A DNA stretch of 45,908 bases, taken from NCBI GenBank assembly GCA_009779915.1, contig WRBA01000018.1:1-45908 (forward strand), in the 5' to 3' direction. Below the pieces are notes generated by a model. That model was not told the DNA's origin. It made no database searches and saw only the letters and a list, made by a program, of their open reading frames with translations. The stretch comes from Defluviitaleaceae bacterium. GTDB lineage: Bacteria; Bacillota; Clostridia; Lachnospirales; UBA5962. A program made the translations under genes and the position numbers. The first letter of the stretch is position 1, and every line of letters starts with the position of its first letter. Shown here one piece after another: positions 8,056 through 17,500 of the stretch.

Positions 8056-9258
8056 TTAATTTCTTCCATATCTCACTTCTTCGTATCTTTGCGTTAATTC
8101 ATCAATATTTTCTTCCGGGCGAATCTTATCTGCAATCATTTCCGGCGTATAGGACTCTAAAATCCGAATCCCTGCCTTTATGTGGCCATTAACTTTCTTT
8201 ATATATGCCTTTCGCAAGGGATGTTTTATCCCAGTGCCAAAACGGGGTAAAAATATCTTTAAATCACTTAAAACAAATTTTAGTTTGCCCAGGGTATCTT
8301 CCGGCATAAGCGATTTTTTGTCTTCACTTCGGTTTTTGATAGCAAAAGCTTTGTATAGTTTAACGATTATTGTAATCAAAGCAAATAATATAAGTAATAC
8401 TAAAATCGTAATCACAATAAAAGATAGTATATTCCCTAATATTTGCCAAAACACACTTTGTTCTTGATAGTATATTTCCGGGATTTCTTCAACGACCTCC
8501 GCAACATCCTCCACCCCTTCTTCTATAAAAGTTATGTCAGGAAGAAAGAAAGAAAAAATGGTAACAATTGCGAAAGCAATCCACAGTAATATTTGTTGCA
8601 CAACCGCCCAAAGCCCACTTAGCAAAAAAGGTACTGCAGTATTTACTGGGAAAAAGACAGAAAGTATAACAAAAAATCCGATAATGACCAAAAATACAGT
8701 TATTACAGTGTTGTTAGAATGCAGTATATTTCCTGTGGTCTGCTTGTATTCGACCTGTAATATTGCAAGACTAAATTCAATATTTTCCATATGCACAAAA
8801 AGAATTGTCAACATAAGAATCAAAGCCGCAGAAACCGCCAAAAGCACACTAACGCCAGGCACAACAGCGTCATATACATCTAAGAGCATAAATATTCCGG
8901 CAAGATATATTATTACCCATACTGCAGTGCTACCTTGAATAGGCCACTCTGCCTTCATTCTTGTAACTACCGAATACACTGCACAAATAACAGAAAAACT
9001 TACCATACTGACCATTTCAAGGCCACTTAAAAATATAATGGGAATTGCTATAAATAAAATATGCAGAAATAAAAATAAAGGTAAATTCCAAAGCTTTTTA
9101 CGTAAGAAAAGCAGGAAAAAAAATGGAGCTATAAGCAGCAAATGTATCCACGGAACCTCTCCGTGCGTCATTATATAAAAAAAGGCAAAGAAATTGTATA
9201 TTAAAATAAACGCCGTCATGTTTGACAGCAAATCCTTCAAAAGCTGCCTTTTCCCCAT
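8056..9258 (-). CDS. Polytopic membrane protein with DUF4129-like C-terminus
   Basis: A 400-residue integral membrane protein. About six hydrophobic helices lie in residues 10-160, two more near 195-250 and another near 285-315. The cytosolic tail (PLRKAYIKKV...YTPEMIADKI...LTQRYEEVRYG) matches the end of DUF4129 proteins as I know them. In many bacteria this domain is fused to a transglutaminase-like domain and encoded after MoxR and DUF58; here the transglutaminase segment appears to be missing and the TM halves are joined directly. GGAGG precedes ATG at 9258. It ends 18 bases before the sortase start, implying co-transcription. Function unknown; possibly part of a cell-envelope assembly complex. 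Confidence 0.65.
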   Translation of the reverse strand: MGKRQLLKDLLSNMTAFILIYNFFAFFYIMTHGEVPWIHLLLIAPFFFLLFLRKKLWNLPLFLFLHILFIAIPIIFLSGLEMVSMVSFSVICAVYSVVTRMKAEWPIQGSTAVWVIIYLAGIFMLLDVYDAVVPGVSVLLAVSAALILMLTILFVHMENIEFSLAILQVEYKQTTGNILHSNNTVITVFLVIIGFFVILSVFFPVNTAVPFLLSGLWAVVQQILLWIAFAIVTIFSFFLPDITFIEEGVEDVAEVVEEIPEIYYQEQSVFWQILGNILSFIVITILVLLILFALITIIVKLYKAFAIKNRSEDKKSLMPEDTLGKLKFVLSDLKIFLPRFGTGIKHPLRKAYIKKVNGHIKAGIRILESYTPEMIADKIRPEENIDELTQRYEEVRYGRN

Positions 9259-9335
9259 CCGTTTTTACCTCCATTCTTTTGATATATGTACATCGTACAT
9301 GGTGTTTTACGGCAGATTTAAAATAAGTCGCTTAC

Positions 9336-10436
9336 TTACAGCGCCTCCCATATCTTCACCTTTTCACTTTCTGCAACATCAACTTTCATGCCCTTTTGTA
9401 CAGGCAAAACCACCGTGTATGCTATTCCTCTAGCTTCCATGTCTTCAACAGCCGAGACAAAATCACCTTGATGGTAACTGGAAATAATCAAATACACTAC
9501 GCTCTCGTCCTGAATATTTTCAAGATAAGACGCAATGCTTTTTGCCCTAAGCGTTGTGTCTATGCGTGCCAAAGCTTGAAAAATAGAATATAGATGGGCC
9601 GTTGTACCTCCGCAATGTATACGTATGTTTTCCCCTGTAGACAGGTCCCTCCCATTAGTATTAAGACCTACTTTTACGTCTTCCGAAACGAATTTTGCAG
9701 CTACAGTGGCTGACAATCGTATGGCTTGCTCATAAAGTTCAAGATTAGGAAAGGAGCTGTAATACTCCAAATTAAGTATTATTTCCAAACGCTTTGAGGA
9801 TGTCGGTGCATGTATATTGACCATGAGCTGCTGGGCAACCGCCGATGCTTTAAAGTTCACATCTTTAAGAGGGTCTGTAAATTGATATTCCCTAATTCCT
9901 TTGAATTCAAAAGGGTCAGGGTTTATTAAGCTATTGGAGAGTAATGCTGAGTCCAAGTTCCTAAATAATACATCTAGTTTATCATGTTCTTCAAGCAATT
10001 TTGGGAACACTGTCAGTTCAGAGAAGCACTGTATATCACGGCTAAAACGTTTGGTGTGCAAGAGGTTGCTACATATTAAATTTATATTGCGCAGACGGTA
10101 AAACCCTCGTCTGCCGCAAACAAAAGATATTCTTCGTCTTATGCTCTGATACATCATAACGCTGAATAAATCATTTTGATAATGCGCATCCGAATTTCCT
10201 GCAGCTCCTTCAAATTTTAAATTGCGGGATAACTGAAATTTAGCAAAAACCCAAGGCAATGGCAGAAACTTTCTGTTTGACAATTCTTCTTGAATAAAAA
10301 GCGTATCCCCTTCAAAAGCTTCCTTGGCAGAGAATTTTATATCTAAGGTCAGACCTTTATCCCACCATTTATAATATAAATAGTTTTGCAAAGCAACCAG
10401 CCCCAACACCACAAAACCCATGAATATTATAATCAC
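9336..10436 (-). CDS. DUF58 domain protein
   Basis: A 366-residue protein with two N-terminal hydrophobic segments and a C-terminal von Willebrand A-like DUF58 domain. The diagnostic motif RxYxxxDPxKDVNFKASA is visible (FKGIREYQFTDPLKDVNFKA). DUF58 proteins are nearly always encoded after a MoxR AAA+ ATPase, as here, and are thought to be its client or adaptor. Translation likely starts at GTG (10436) because GAGGAGGTG lies at the right distance and no ATG is better placed. It starts 23 bases after the moxR stop. Biochemical role not established for the family. Confidence 0.8.
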   Translation of the reverse strand: MIIIFMGFVVLGLVALQNYLYYKWWDKGLTLDIKFSAKEAFEGDTLFIQEELSNRKFLPLPWVFAKFQLSRNLKFEGAAGNSDAHYQNDLFSVMMYQSIRRRISFVCGRRGFYRLRNINLICSNLLHTKRFSRDIQCFSELTVFPKLLEEHDKLDVLFRNLDSALLSNSLINPDPFEFKGIREYQFTDPLKDVNFKASAVAQQLMVNIHAPTSSKRLEIILNLEYYSSFPNLELYEQAIRLSATVAAKFVSEDVKVGLNTNGRDLSTGENIRIHCGGTTAHLYSIFQALARIDTTLRAKSIASYLENIQDESVVYLIISSYHQGDFVSAVEDMEARGIAYTVVLPVQKGMKVDVAESEKVKIWEAL

Positions 10437-10459
10437 GCAAATAACACCTCCTCAATGGA

Positions 10460-11419
10460 TTATTTTTTTCTCCATTCTTCCACCGGCGCCGTTGTGTTAT
10501 CTACAATCTCTTCAAGAACCGACCGCACCACATGCCCTCTGTTTCTCATTCCGCCTTTAAGCATTATTCTATGAGAAAAGACATATGGGGCAAGATATAG
10601 CACATCCTTGGGTGTCACAAAATCTTGTCCGTTTATTGCACACCAGGCCTGAGCCATTTTTGCCAAAGCCAGTACACCTCTTGTAGAAATCCCCAATATA
10701 ACAGCTTCATGTGCCCTTGTACCTTGAGCAAGGTCAACTATATATTTATAAATATCTTCATGGATATAAACAGTTTTTATGTCTTTTTGAAGGTTCAGCA
10801 ACAATTCTGTATTACATACCGGGCGCACTTCCTTCAACGGTTCTTCTGACACAAATCGTTTTAAAATATCAACAGATTCATCCCTTTCCGGATATCCAAG
10901 GCTTAGCTGCACCAAAAACCTGTCCAACTGAGCTTCCGGTAAAGGAAAAGTGCCCTGAGTTTCAACCGGGTTTTGAGTAGCTATTACAAAATATGGGGCA
11001 GGAAGTTCGTATGTAGTACCATCTACCGTTATCTGTCTTTCCTCCATCGATTCAAGCAGACCGGATTGAGTTCTGGGTGTAGCTCTGTTGATTTCATCCG
11101 CTAAAATAATATTACTGAACAAGCTACCTTCTCTAAAGGTAAAATCACCGGTTTTAGGGCTGAAAAAATTTATCCCTGTAAGTTCACTCGGCAATAGGTC
11201 GGGGGTAAATTGAACTCTTGAAAAGGCACAGTCAAAAGATTTAGCAAGGGCTTTGGCCATAACGGTTTTACCCGTTCCGGGAACATCTTCAAGCAGCACA
11301 TGTCCCCCGGCCAAAAAAGCGGAAATCACAAGACGCACTTCTGCGGTTTTTCCTAAAATAACCGTTTCTACATTTTTCACAATGACATTTGCAACTTCAC
11401 TTACTCTGGTAGTATCCAT
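10460..11419 (-). CDS. MoxR-family AAA+ ATPase
   Basis: A 319-residue ATPase with Walker A (EDVPGTGKT, residues 44-52), Walker B (IILADEINRA, from about 104), the MoxR-typical TPRTQSGLLESMEE stretch, sensor 1 (ATQNPVE) and an arginine-finger region (LPEAQLDRF). MoxR proteins act as chaperone-like remodellers of partner complexes. I chose ATG 11419 over the upstream ATG at 11434 because GGAGGG sits between them. It begins 80 bases after repB on the same strand, so read-through from the replication gene is possible. It heads the DUF58, DUF4129 and sortase run. Confidence 0.88.
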   Translation of the reverse strand: MDTTRVSEVANVIVKNVETVILGKTAEVRLVISAFLAGGHVLLEDVPGTGKTVMAKALAKSFDCAFSRVQFTPDLLPSELTGINFFSPKTGDFTFREGSLFSNIILADEINRATPRTQSGLLESMEERQITVDGTTYELPAPYFVIATQNPVETQGTFPLPEAQLDRFLVQLSLGYPERDESVDILKRFVSEEPLKEVRPVCNTELLLNLQKDIKTVYIHEDIYKYIVDLAQGTRAHEAVILGISTRGVLALAKMAQAWCAINGQDFVTPKDVLYLAPYVFSHRIMLKGGMRNRGHVVRSVLEEIVDNTTAPVEEWRKK

Positions 11420-11499
11420 AATGCCCTCCGACAATATTGTTTTTCTAAGTCATCTCCCATCAGTATATACCATCCATAGGCTTCATGCAACCTAAATCT

Positions 11500-12300
11500 T
11501 TAAGGATTAGAGCAGTTTTCTTCATCAGTTTCATCCTGCATTTCTATAACTTGAGATTTCCCTTTTTCCAAGAATTCCGCAAGGGATATAGGGTCAACAT
11601 AACTTTCATTTTTCTCAATATTAAATTTTAATTGAATAATTTTTCCGCCCTGCCCTTTTTTGCCGTAAGGTTCATATGTAAAAGAAATATCCGTATTCCC
11701 TGCAAGCGCTGTGCGGCAAGCTTCCAGCACCCATCGTTTAAAATCTCCATAACGAGGGTATTCATTTTGTTCAATGCCCAATAAATTTCTTAATTCAGAA
11801 ACATGAATAACCCTCTCTCCCACTCTTTCATACTGCTTTAGAATTTCATACATTCTTAACTGGTTGGCGCTTTTAAGGCGCAAGGCATTCCAAAGTTTAT
11901 AAGAAAAATATCTGTCTTTAAATTCAAACATCAGCGGAAGCGCCCTGTCATGAGCATCTATTTCTACATACCATTCCCCTTTTTTGTCTATGTCCACCAC
12001 ACATTGCTTAAAAAGCTGAAACCCGGTATACCCTCCAGAGTCATTCGGCACATTTACCACTTTTGCCAAAAGACTGTTGGTTACCGTCTTCATATGCTCA
12101 ATATTAATCCTGCCCAATTCCATTACAGTTTTAAAATCCTCCAAGGGAAAGCGCACAATCCTTGTTCCTACATCAGAGGGATTTATTCTGCTTAGATAAA
12201 TGCTAAAAAACCTCAATTCTTGTAACGACATAGAGTTAACTTTAATTTCATTCAAAACATTTCTCTTGGTGACAACAAAAACATCTTTAATTTTTGACAT
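11500..12300 (-). CDS. repB: Plasmid replication initiator, Rep_3 (RepB) family
   Basis: A 266-residue initiator of iteron-type theta replication. It has the two winged-helix layout of Rep_3 proteins: an N-terminal domain with SMSLQELRFFSIYLSRI and a second one with LRLKSANQLRMYEILKQYERVG and the ISELRNLLGI-like segment, ending in an acidic tail (DETDEENCSNP). GAGGTG precedes ATG at 12300. Iterons that such proteins bind lie 150-365 bases upstream (12455-12664), which strongly supports both assignments. Binding at the iterons would also repress this gene if the promoter lies among them, as is usual for the family. Family call is confident; host range cannot be inferred. Confidence 0.9.
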   Translation of the reverse strand: MSKIKDVFVVTKRNVLNEIKVNSMSLQELRFFSIYLSRINPSDVGTRIVRFPLEDFKTVMELGRINIEHMKTVTNSLLAKVVNVPNDSGGYTGFQLFKQCVVDIDKKGEWYVEIDAHDRALPLMFEFKDRYFSYKLWNALRLKSANQLRMYEILKQYERVGERVIHVSELRNLLGIEQNEYPRYGDFKRWVLEACRTALAGNTDISFTYEPYGKKGQGGKIIQLKFNIEKNESYVDPISLAEFLEKGKSQVIEMQDETDEENCSNP

Positions 12301-13032
12301 AGCTTTTCACACCTCATATAAAGAATCATATTTTTATCACATGAAATATTCGCTTTTTATATGTCTTTTATATACTTTTACACAATTTCAACATTAATTT
12401 ATCAACAATTATATTATAACTTAACAAGTAATTTAAAATCTCTAGTTATATCACAAATGAATCTCGTTAATTGAATCATATCAGACATACTATTTCCTTG
12501 TAATTTCAACATTTTTAATTCATTTATATATTATTAACTTTTTCCCAACAATTTTTAATTAATTTAACGAGAAATTTTTTTATTACTCTTTTTAAAGAAA
12601 ATGAATCTCGTTAAGTTTGCAAATGAATCTCGTTAAGTTTGCAAATGAATCTCGTTAAGTTGTGCCCGCAATCCCGCTCCAGCAGCGGATTACAGGATGC
12701 CGAAAACAAGTATAAAACAAGTATAAAACAAGAAAGATAAATATAGATATGATATGTAATAGCGAAAAGCAAAGTTTTATTGGCAATAAAGTTAACGTGA
12801 AAAATTATCACGTGAAAAATATTGTCTGAAAGCAATTAAATATTTTCCATATCCAAAAATGGTAAATTGTATTTTAAGAAAAAAATAAAGAATACATGTT
12901 AGGCCACGCTGTCCATATTTTTTACGTAAAGCACAATAGAATCAATTTATATGCTCAAAATGAATTTCAGTTCGCGTAAAAAATAAAATCGCTCTCAATA
13001 GCCTTTTTGGAGCTTTAAGTGATATACGACAA
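12301..13032. other. Probable replication origin region (no gene)
   Basis: About 730 AT-rich bases without a convincing gene between repB and the partition genes. It holds the iterons (12455-12470 and 12599-12664), one inverted partial iteron (TTAACGAGA near 12563), a DnaA-box-like TTATCAACA at 12399-12407, and short direct repeats ACAAGTATAAA near 12706-12733 and ACGTGAAAAAT near 12795-12820. This combination is typical of an iteron origin with a melting region. Confidence 0.75.
12599..12664 (+). repeat. Three 22-bp iterons
   Basis: The unit AAATGAATCTCGTTAAGTTT plus GC is repeated head to tail at 12599-12620 and 12621-12642 without change and at 12643-12664 with a diverged end. Twenty-two bases is two DNA turns, the usual spacing for Rep_3 initiator sites. 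A fourth, isolated half (AAATGAATCTCGTTAA) is at 12455-12470. Confidence 0.9.
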
Positions 13033-13056
13033 AAAAGCCTATAAAAGCAGGCTTTT
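13033..13056 (-). terminator. Terminator of partition operon
   Basis: An 8-bp stem AAAAGCCT/AGGCTTTT (13033-13040 with 13049-13056) followed by Ts on the minus strand, 39 bases after the end of the RHH gene. It separates parA and its partner from the origin. Confidence 0.7.
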
Positions 13057-13094
13057 AAATTCTGAAACCAGAAATTACTGGCAGAAAGCAAAAT

Positions 13095-13487
13095 TTAAAA
13101 TTTAATGTCTTTGTCTTCATTAAACACATACGCTTCCAAAATAATATTTATAAACTCATTTATGCTTACACCTTTTTCTTCGGCACCTTTTTTTAATTGA
13201 GCAAACATAGATGGACGCATAAGCATATTAAAGCGCTTGCTCTTGGTTTCGATATACATAGAGTTGATTTTAAAACCAAGAGAACTCATTTTTTGAGAAT
13301 CGGGTAGCTTATGAATGTCTTTATGTGAAATTTTTTCTTGCTCAACTTTTTGTCCAGAAGTTCTTTCAAAAACTTCCTCGGCAGTCTGTTTTTTGCTTTC
13401 TTTTTCTTGGGATGTGTTTTCAGAAAACTCGGCTTTATTGCTCATAAACTGCAATGCGGGGTTATTTTTAAAACTCTTTTTACTCAT
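13095..13487 (-). CDS. Ribbon-helix-helix partition partner (ParB/CopG-like)
   Basis: A 130-residue protein directly after parA. The N-terminal 80 residues are polar, Lys/Glu/Gln-rich and probably disordered; the C-terminal part (RFNMLMRPSMFAQLKKGAEEKGVSINEFI) has the strand-helix-helix pattern of CopG/Arc-type DNA-binding proteins. In type Ib partition systems a small RHH protein binds the centromere and stimulates ParA, so this is its likely role. ATG at 13487 is preferred to TTG at 13493 because GGAGG lies seven bases upstream. That ribosome site is inside the last codons of parA, suggesting translational coupling. Confidence 0.7.
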   Translation of the reverse strand: MSKKSFKNNPALQFMSNKAEFSENTSQEKESKKQTAEEVFERTSGQKVEQEKISHKDIHKLPDSQKMSSLGFKINSMYIETKSKRFNMLMRPSMFAQLKKGAEEKGVSINEFINIILEAYVFNEDKDIKF

Positions 13488-13489
13488 AG

Positions 13490-14242
13490 TCAATCCTCCA
13501 ACACTTCTTTAATAAAAACCTCATAATCCTCTGTTGCATTGCTCTTTGGAGAGTATTGAAAAATACTCGTTCTTCCCACCTGTGCTTCTTTTATAGAAAT
13601 GCTCTCTCTGATAGGGCTGGAATAAAATTTGGCACCTAATTCATGGGCTTTATATCGTATAATTTCTGTAATATCGCGTGTTAAAACAGTACGGGAATTA
13701 TATCTGGTAAGTAATATACCCTTTATAACTAATTCGGGATTACAATATTTTTTTACAATATCTACAGTCCCCATTAATTGGTCTATGCCTTGCAAACTGT
13801 ATATATCTGCTTGAGCAGGAATGATAACACCGGTGGATGCTGCAAGTGCATTAACCGTTAGAATACCGAGGGCCGGAGGCGTATCCAAAATAACGTAGTC
13901 ATAGTCATCACTTATAGTATATAAAGCTTCTTTTAATCTAAATTCTTTGCCCACTTCCACAATAACTGTATCGGATGTGGCAAGCAAAGGACTGGATGCC
14001 AGAAGTGCATTAGTGCCGATAATAGATATTGCATCCTTAGCGGATATTTTCCCCAAAAGTACATCCAAAACAGAATTTTTTGGGTTTTCAACATTTAAAG
14101 TCTGACTAAGATTTCCTTGGCCGTCCAAATCTACAAATAACACTTTATTTCCTCTGGCAGCCATGCCGCTTCCCAAAGCATGTGCGGTTGTAGTTTTACC
14201 TACCCCGCCTTTTTGGTTAATGATAGAAATAATTTCTTTCAA
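13490..14242 (-). CDS. parA: ParA-family partition ATPase
   Basis: A 250-residue Walker-type ATPase that should drive plasmid segregation. It has the deviant Walker A KGGVGKTT (residues 11-18), a VDLDGQGN Walker A' segment near 40 and YVILDTPPALG (Walker B) near 120. No N-terminal HTH is present, matching the short type Ib/Soj-like form. The start is TTG at 14242, supported by AAGGAGGT upstream; no ATG is suitably placed. Palindromes at 14322-14386, just upstream, are a candidate centromere. It shares an operon with the RHH gene. Confidence 0.9.
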   Translation of the reverse strand: MKEIISIINQKGGVGKTTTAHALGSGMAARGNKVLFVDLDGQGNLSQTLNVENPKNSVLDVLLGKISAKDAISIIGTNALLASSPLLATSDTVIVEVGKEFRLKEALYTISDDYDYVILDTPPALGILTVNALAASTGVIIPAQADIYSLQGIDQLMGTVDIVKKYCNPELVIKGILLTRYNSRTVLTRDITEIIRYKAHELGAKFYSSPIRESISIKEAQVGRTSIFQYSPKSNATEDYEVFIKEVLED

Positions 14243-14321
14243 ATTGACACCTCCTTGATTTTAGGGTTTTATAAAACATATATACACATACAGATAAAAA
14301 CATGAACTTATATGTATGTGT

Positions 14322-14386
14322 ATAAGTTTATATGTATAAAGATATACATATAAACTTATGAGCATCCTCATATCTGTATGCTCATA
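14322..14386. repeat. AT-rich palindromes upstream of parA (palindrome family, copy B)
   Basis: A 16-17 bp inverted repeat (14322-14338 with 14343-14359) is followed by a 9-bp one (14357-14365 with 14378-14386). The flanking bases 14275-14320 hold further ATACACATACAGATA and ACTTATATGTATGTG motifs resembling copies A and C. The position between divergently transcribed parA and the activase gene fits a partition site or operator. Confidence 0.65.
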
Positions 14387-14500
14387 TACATAGTATGACA
14401 AGCTAAGTTAAAAGTCAATAGTAATTACAAAACTTTCATAGAAAAATTTACAACTAAGAAGTATATGCCGTAAAGCCGATAAATCAGTGCAATATTATAT

Positions 14501-14529
14501 TTTACTTATGGACTTAAATTTGTTATAAT
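14501..14529 (+). promoter_or_regulatory. Promoter of activase gene
   Basis: TTTACT (14501-14506) and perfect TATAAT (14524-14529) with a 17-base spacer, 35 bases before the ATG at 14565. Confidence 0.7.
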
Positions 14530-14564
14530 AAGCCTAGCAATTAAAAGGGGTAGAGGGAGAAGGA

Positions 14565-17500
14565 ATGGATAATAAACTAAGATTAGGTATAGATATTGGG
14601 TCGACAACAGTAAAGCTGGCCCTTGTGGATGTTGATAATAAAATAATATTTGATAGATACGAAAGGCATTTCTCAAACATACAGGAAACTCTGGAAAACT
14701 TATTTAAGGACGGTTTCGATAAGTTTGGAGGCGAGGTATTTTCGGCTCAAATAACCGGTTCAGGTGGCCTATCCATTTCCGAATGGCTTGGGGTTCCTTT
14801 TGTTCAGGAAGTGGTGGCAGCCAGCCGAACTCTGGAAGTGCTTGCGCCCAACACCGATGTAGCTATAGAAATAGGCGGAGAAGACGCTAAAATTATTTAT
14901 TTCACCGGAGGTCTGGAGCAGCGCATGAACGGTATTTGCGCCGGCGGCACAGGTTCTTTTATAGACCAGATGGCTACCCTGTTGCAAACAGATGCCATGG
15001 GTCTGGATGAATTGGCGTCAAAACACCAAGTTGTTCACCCCATTGCCGCACGCTGCGGTGTCTTTGCCAAGAGCGACATACAACCCCTTATCAACGAAGG
15101 AGCTGCAAAAGAAGATTTGGCAGCATCTGTATTTCAAGCTGTAGCAAGTCAAACTATATCCGGACTGGCACAAGGCAAGCCTATCAGAGGAAATGTAGCT
15201 TTTTTGGGTGGACCCCTGCATTTCTTAAAACAATTGCGACAACGGTTTATAGTGGCCCTTAACCTAAGTGAAGATAATATCATAATACCAAGTAATTCTC
15301 ACTTATTTGTGGCTATGGGTGCCGCCTTTACGGCAAATGACGGTACATATACTTTTAATGAATTATTGCATAACCTCAAAAACAATAAAAAAATAACACA
15401 TGAAATTGCTCGTTTAAACAGGTTGTTTGAAGACGAAAAAGAACTGGAAAAATTTGTGGCTCGTCATTCCATGACCATATTGCCTAAAAGGGAACTTTCT
15501 ACATATAAAGGCGGCGTATATCTGGGTATAGATGCCGGTTCTACCACTACAAAACTGGCTTTAATTGCAGAAAATGGCGACCTTCTGCATTCTTATTATT
15601 CGGGTAATATGGGTAGTCCTTTAAAGGTTGTTATTTCAGCCGTAAAAGAAATATACAGCCTGCTGCCAAGAGGCGTAACCATCAAAGGGTCTTGTGTAAC
15701 CGGGTACGGTGAAGCGCTGATTAAAGCTGCTTTGAATATTGACCACGGCGAAATTGAAACTGTTGCACACTATAAGGCGGCTGCGCATTTTGCTCCCGAT
15801 GTGGATTTTATTCTTGATATAGGCGGACAGGACATGAAGTGCATCCGCATAAAAAACGGGGTAATTGACAATGTACTGCTAAATGAAGCGTGTTCTGCTG
15901 GCTGCGGCTCTTTTATAGAAACCTTTGCAAAGTCTTTAAACATGGAAGTTCCGGCTTTTGCCGATATCGCCCTTTTTGCAAAAAATCCTATAGATTTAGG
16001 GTCCAGATGCACAGTATTTATGAATTCCAGGGTAAAGCAAGCCCAAAAAGAAGGTGCTGATGTGGCAGATATCTCTGCCGGATTATCCTATGCCATAATA
16101 AAGAATGCTCTACATAAAGTTATAAAAATTACAGAACCCAGTGAAATGGGCACAAAAATTGTGGTACAAGGCGGAACCTTCTATAACAATGCGGTTTTAC
16201 GTACATTTGAAGCTATTGCGGGACGAGAAGCCATTCGTCCGGATATTGCCGGATTAATGGGTGCTTTTGGTTCTGCCATCATTGCAAAAGAGAGAGCTGT
16301 ACAGACTTCAAAAAGCAGTCTTTTAAACGCTGCAGAACTGGATAATCTGGAAGTTAAATCTGTAATGACACGTTGCAGATTGTGTGAAAATAACTGCCTT
16401 CTCACCATCAACAAATTTACAGGCGAAAAACGCTTTATTTCCGGAAACCGATGTGAAAAACCACTGGGAAAAGAGGCGGGAAGCGGAATAGAAAAAGGGG
16501 AAGACCTTTTTGAGTATAAGTACAACCGTATATTTGACTATAAATCGCTGTTGCCGGAAGAAGCAAGCAGGGGGACTGTGGGCATTGTAAGGGCTCTTAA
16601 TACATATGAAAATTACCCTTTTTGGCATACCTTCTTTACCAATTTAGGATATAGAGTGATTCTTTCCCCCAAATCTTCCAGAAATGTCTATGAAAAGGGC
16701 CTGGAATCTATGCCAAGCGAGTCTGTCTGCTATCCTGCAAAATTAGTGCATGGGCATGTGATGGAGTTAATAAATATGGGTGTTGACATGATATTTTATC
16801 CCAGTGTGGTTTATGAAAAAAAAGAGCACAAAGATGCCCATGACTGCTTTAATTGTCCCATTGTCGTAAGTTATCCCGAGAATATAAGGACGAATGTAGA
16901 CGAGATACGCACGCTTAATATTGACTATCGCAACCCTTTTATAAACCTGAACGACAAAAAATCTATGCTTGCAGAGCTGTGCAATGAGTTTGCACAAATT
17001 CCCAAGCAAGAAATACAAAACGCATTTGATGCCGCTTGGGCCGAAACGGATAAGGTAAAAGCGGACATACAAGCTAAAGGCGAAGAAATATTGTCTAAAC
17101 TAGAAAAAAGCGGAAAATATGCAATTGTGCTGGCTGGGCGTCCGTATCATATTGACCCGGAAATACATCACGGCATACCACAAATGATTGCTTCTTATGG
17201 TGTAGACGTGCTGCCGGAAGATGCGGTTTCCCATTTGGCTAACGCTCATGACAATGGGCCGTTAAATGTACGTGACCAATGGGTATATCATTCTCGCCTT
17301 TATTCGGCAGCAGCTTATGTTGCGAACCATCCTAATTTAGAATTGGTTCAGCTTAATTCTTTCGGATGTGGATTAGATGCGGTTACAACTGATGAAGTTC
17401 AAGAAATTTTAGAAGACGCAGGCAAAATCTATACTTGCTTGAAAATTGACGAAGTGAATAATCTTGGCTCTGCAAGAATAAGAATTCGTTCTTTATTTGC

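Noticed and set aside
12599-12664. Reading the 22-bp direct repeats as a small CRISPR array.
   Set aside because: The repeats abut with no spacers, and they lie beside a Rep_3 gene, so they are iterons.
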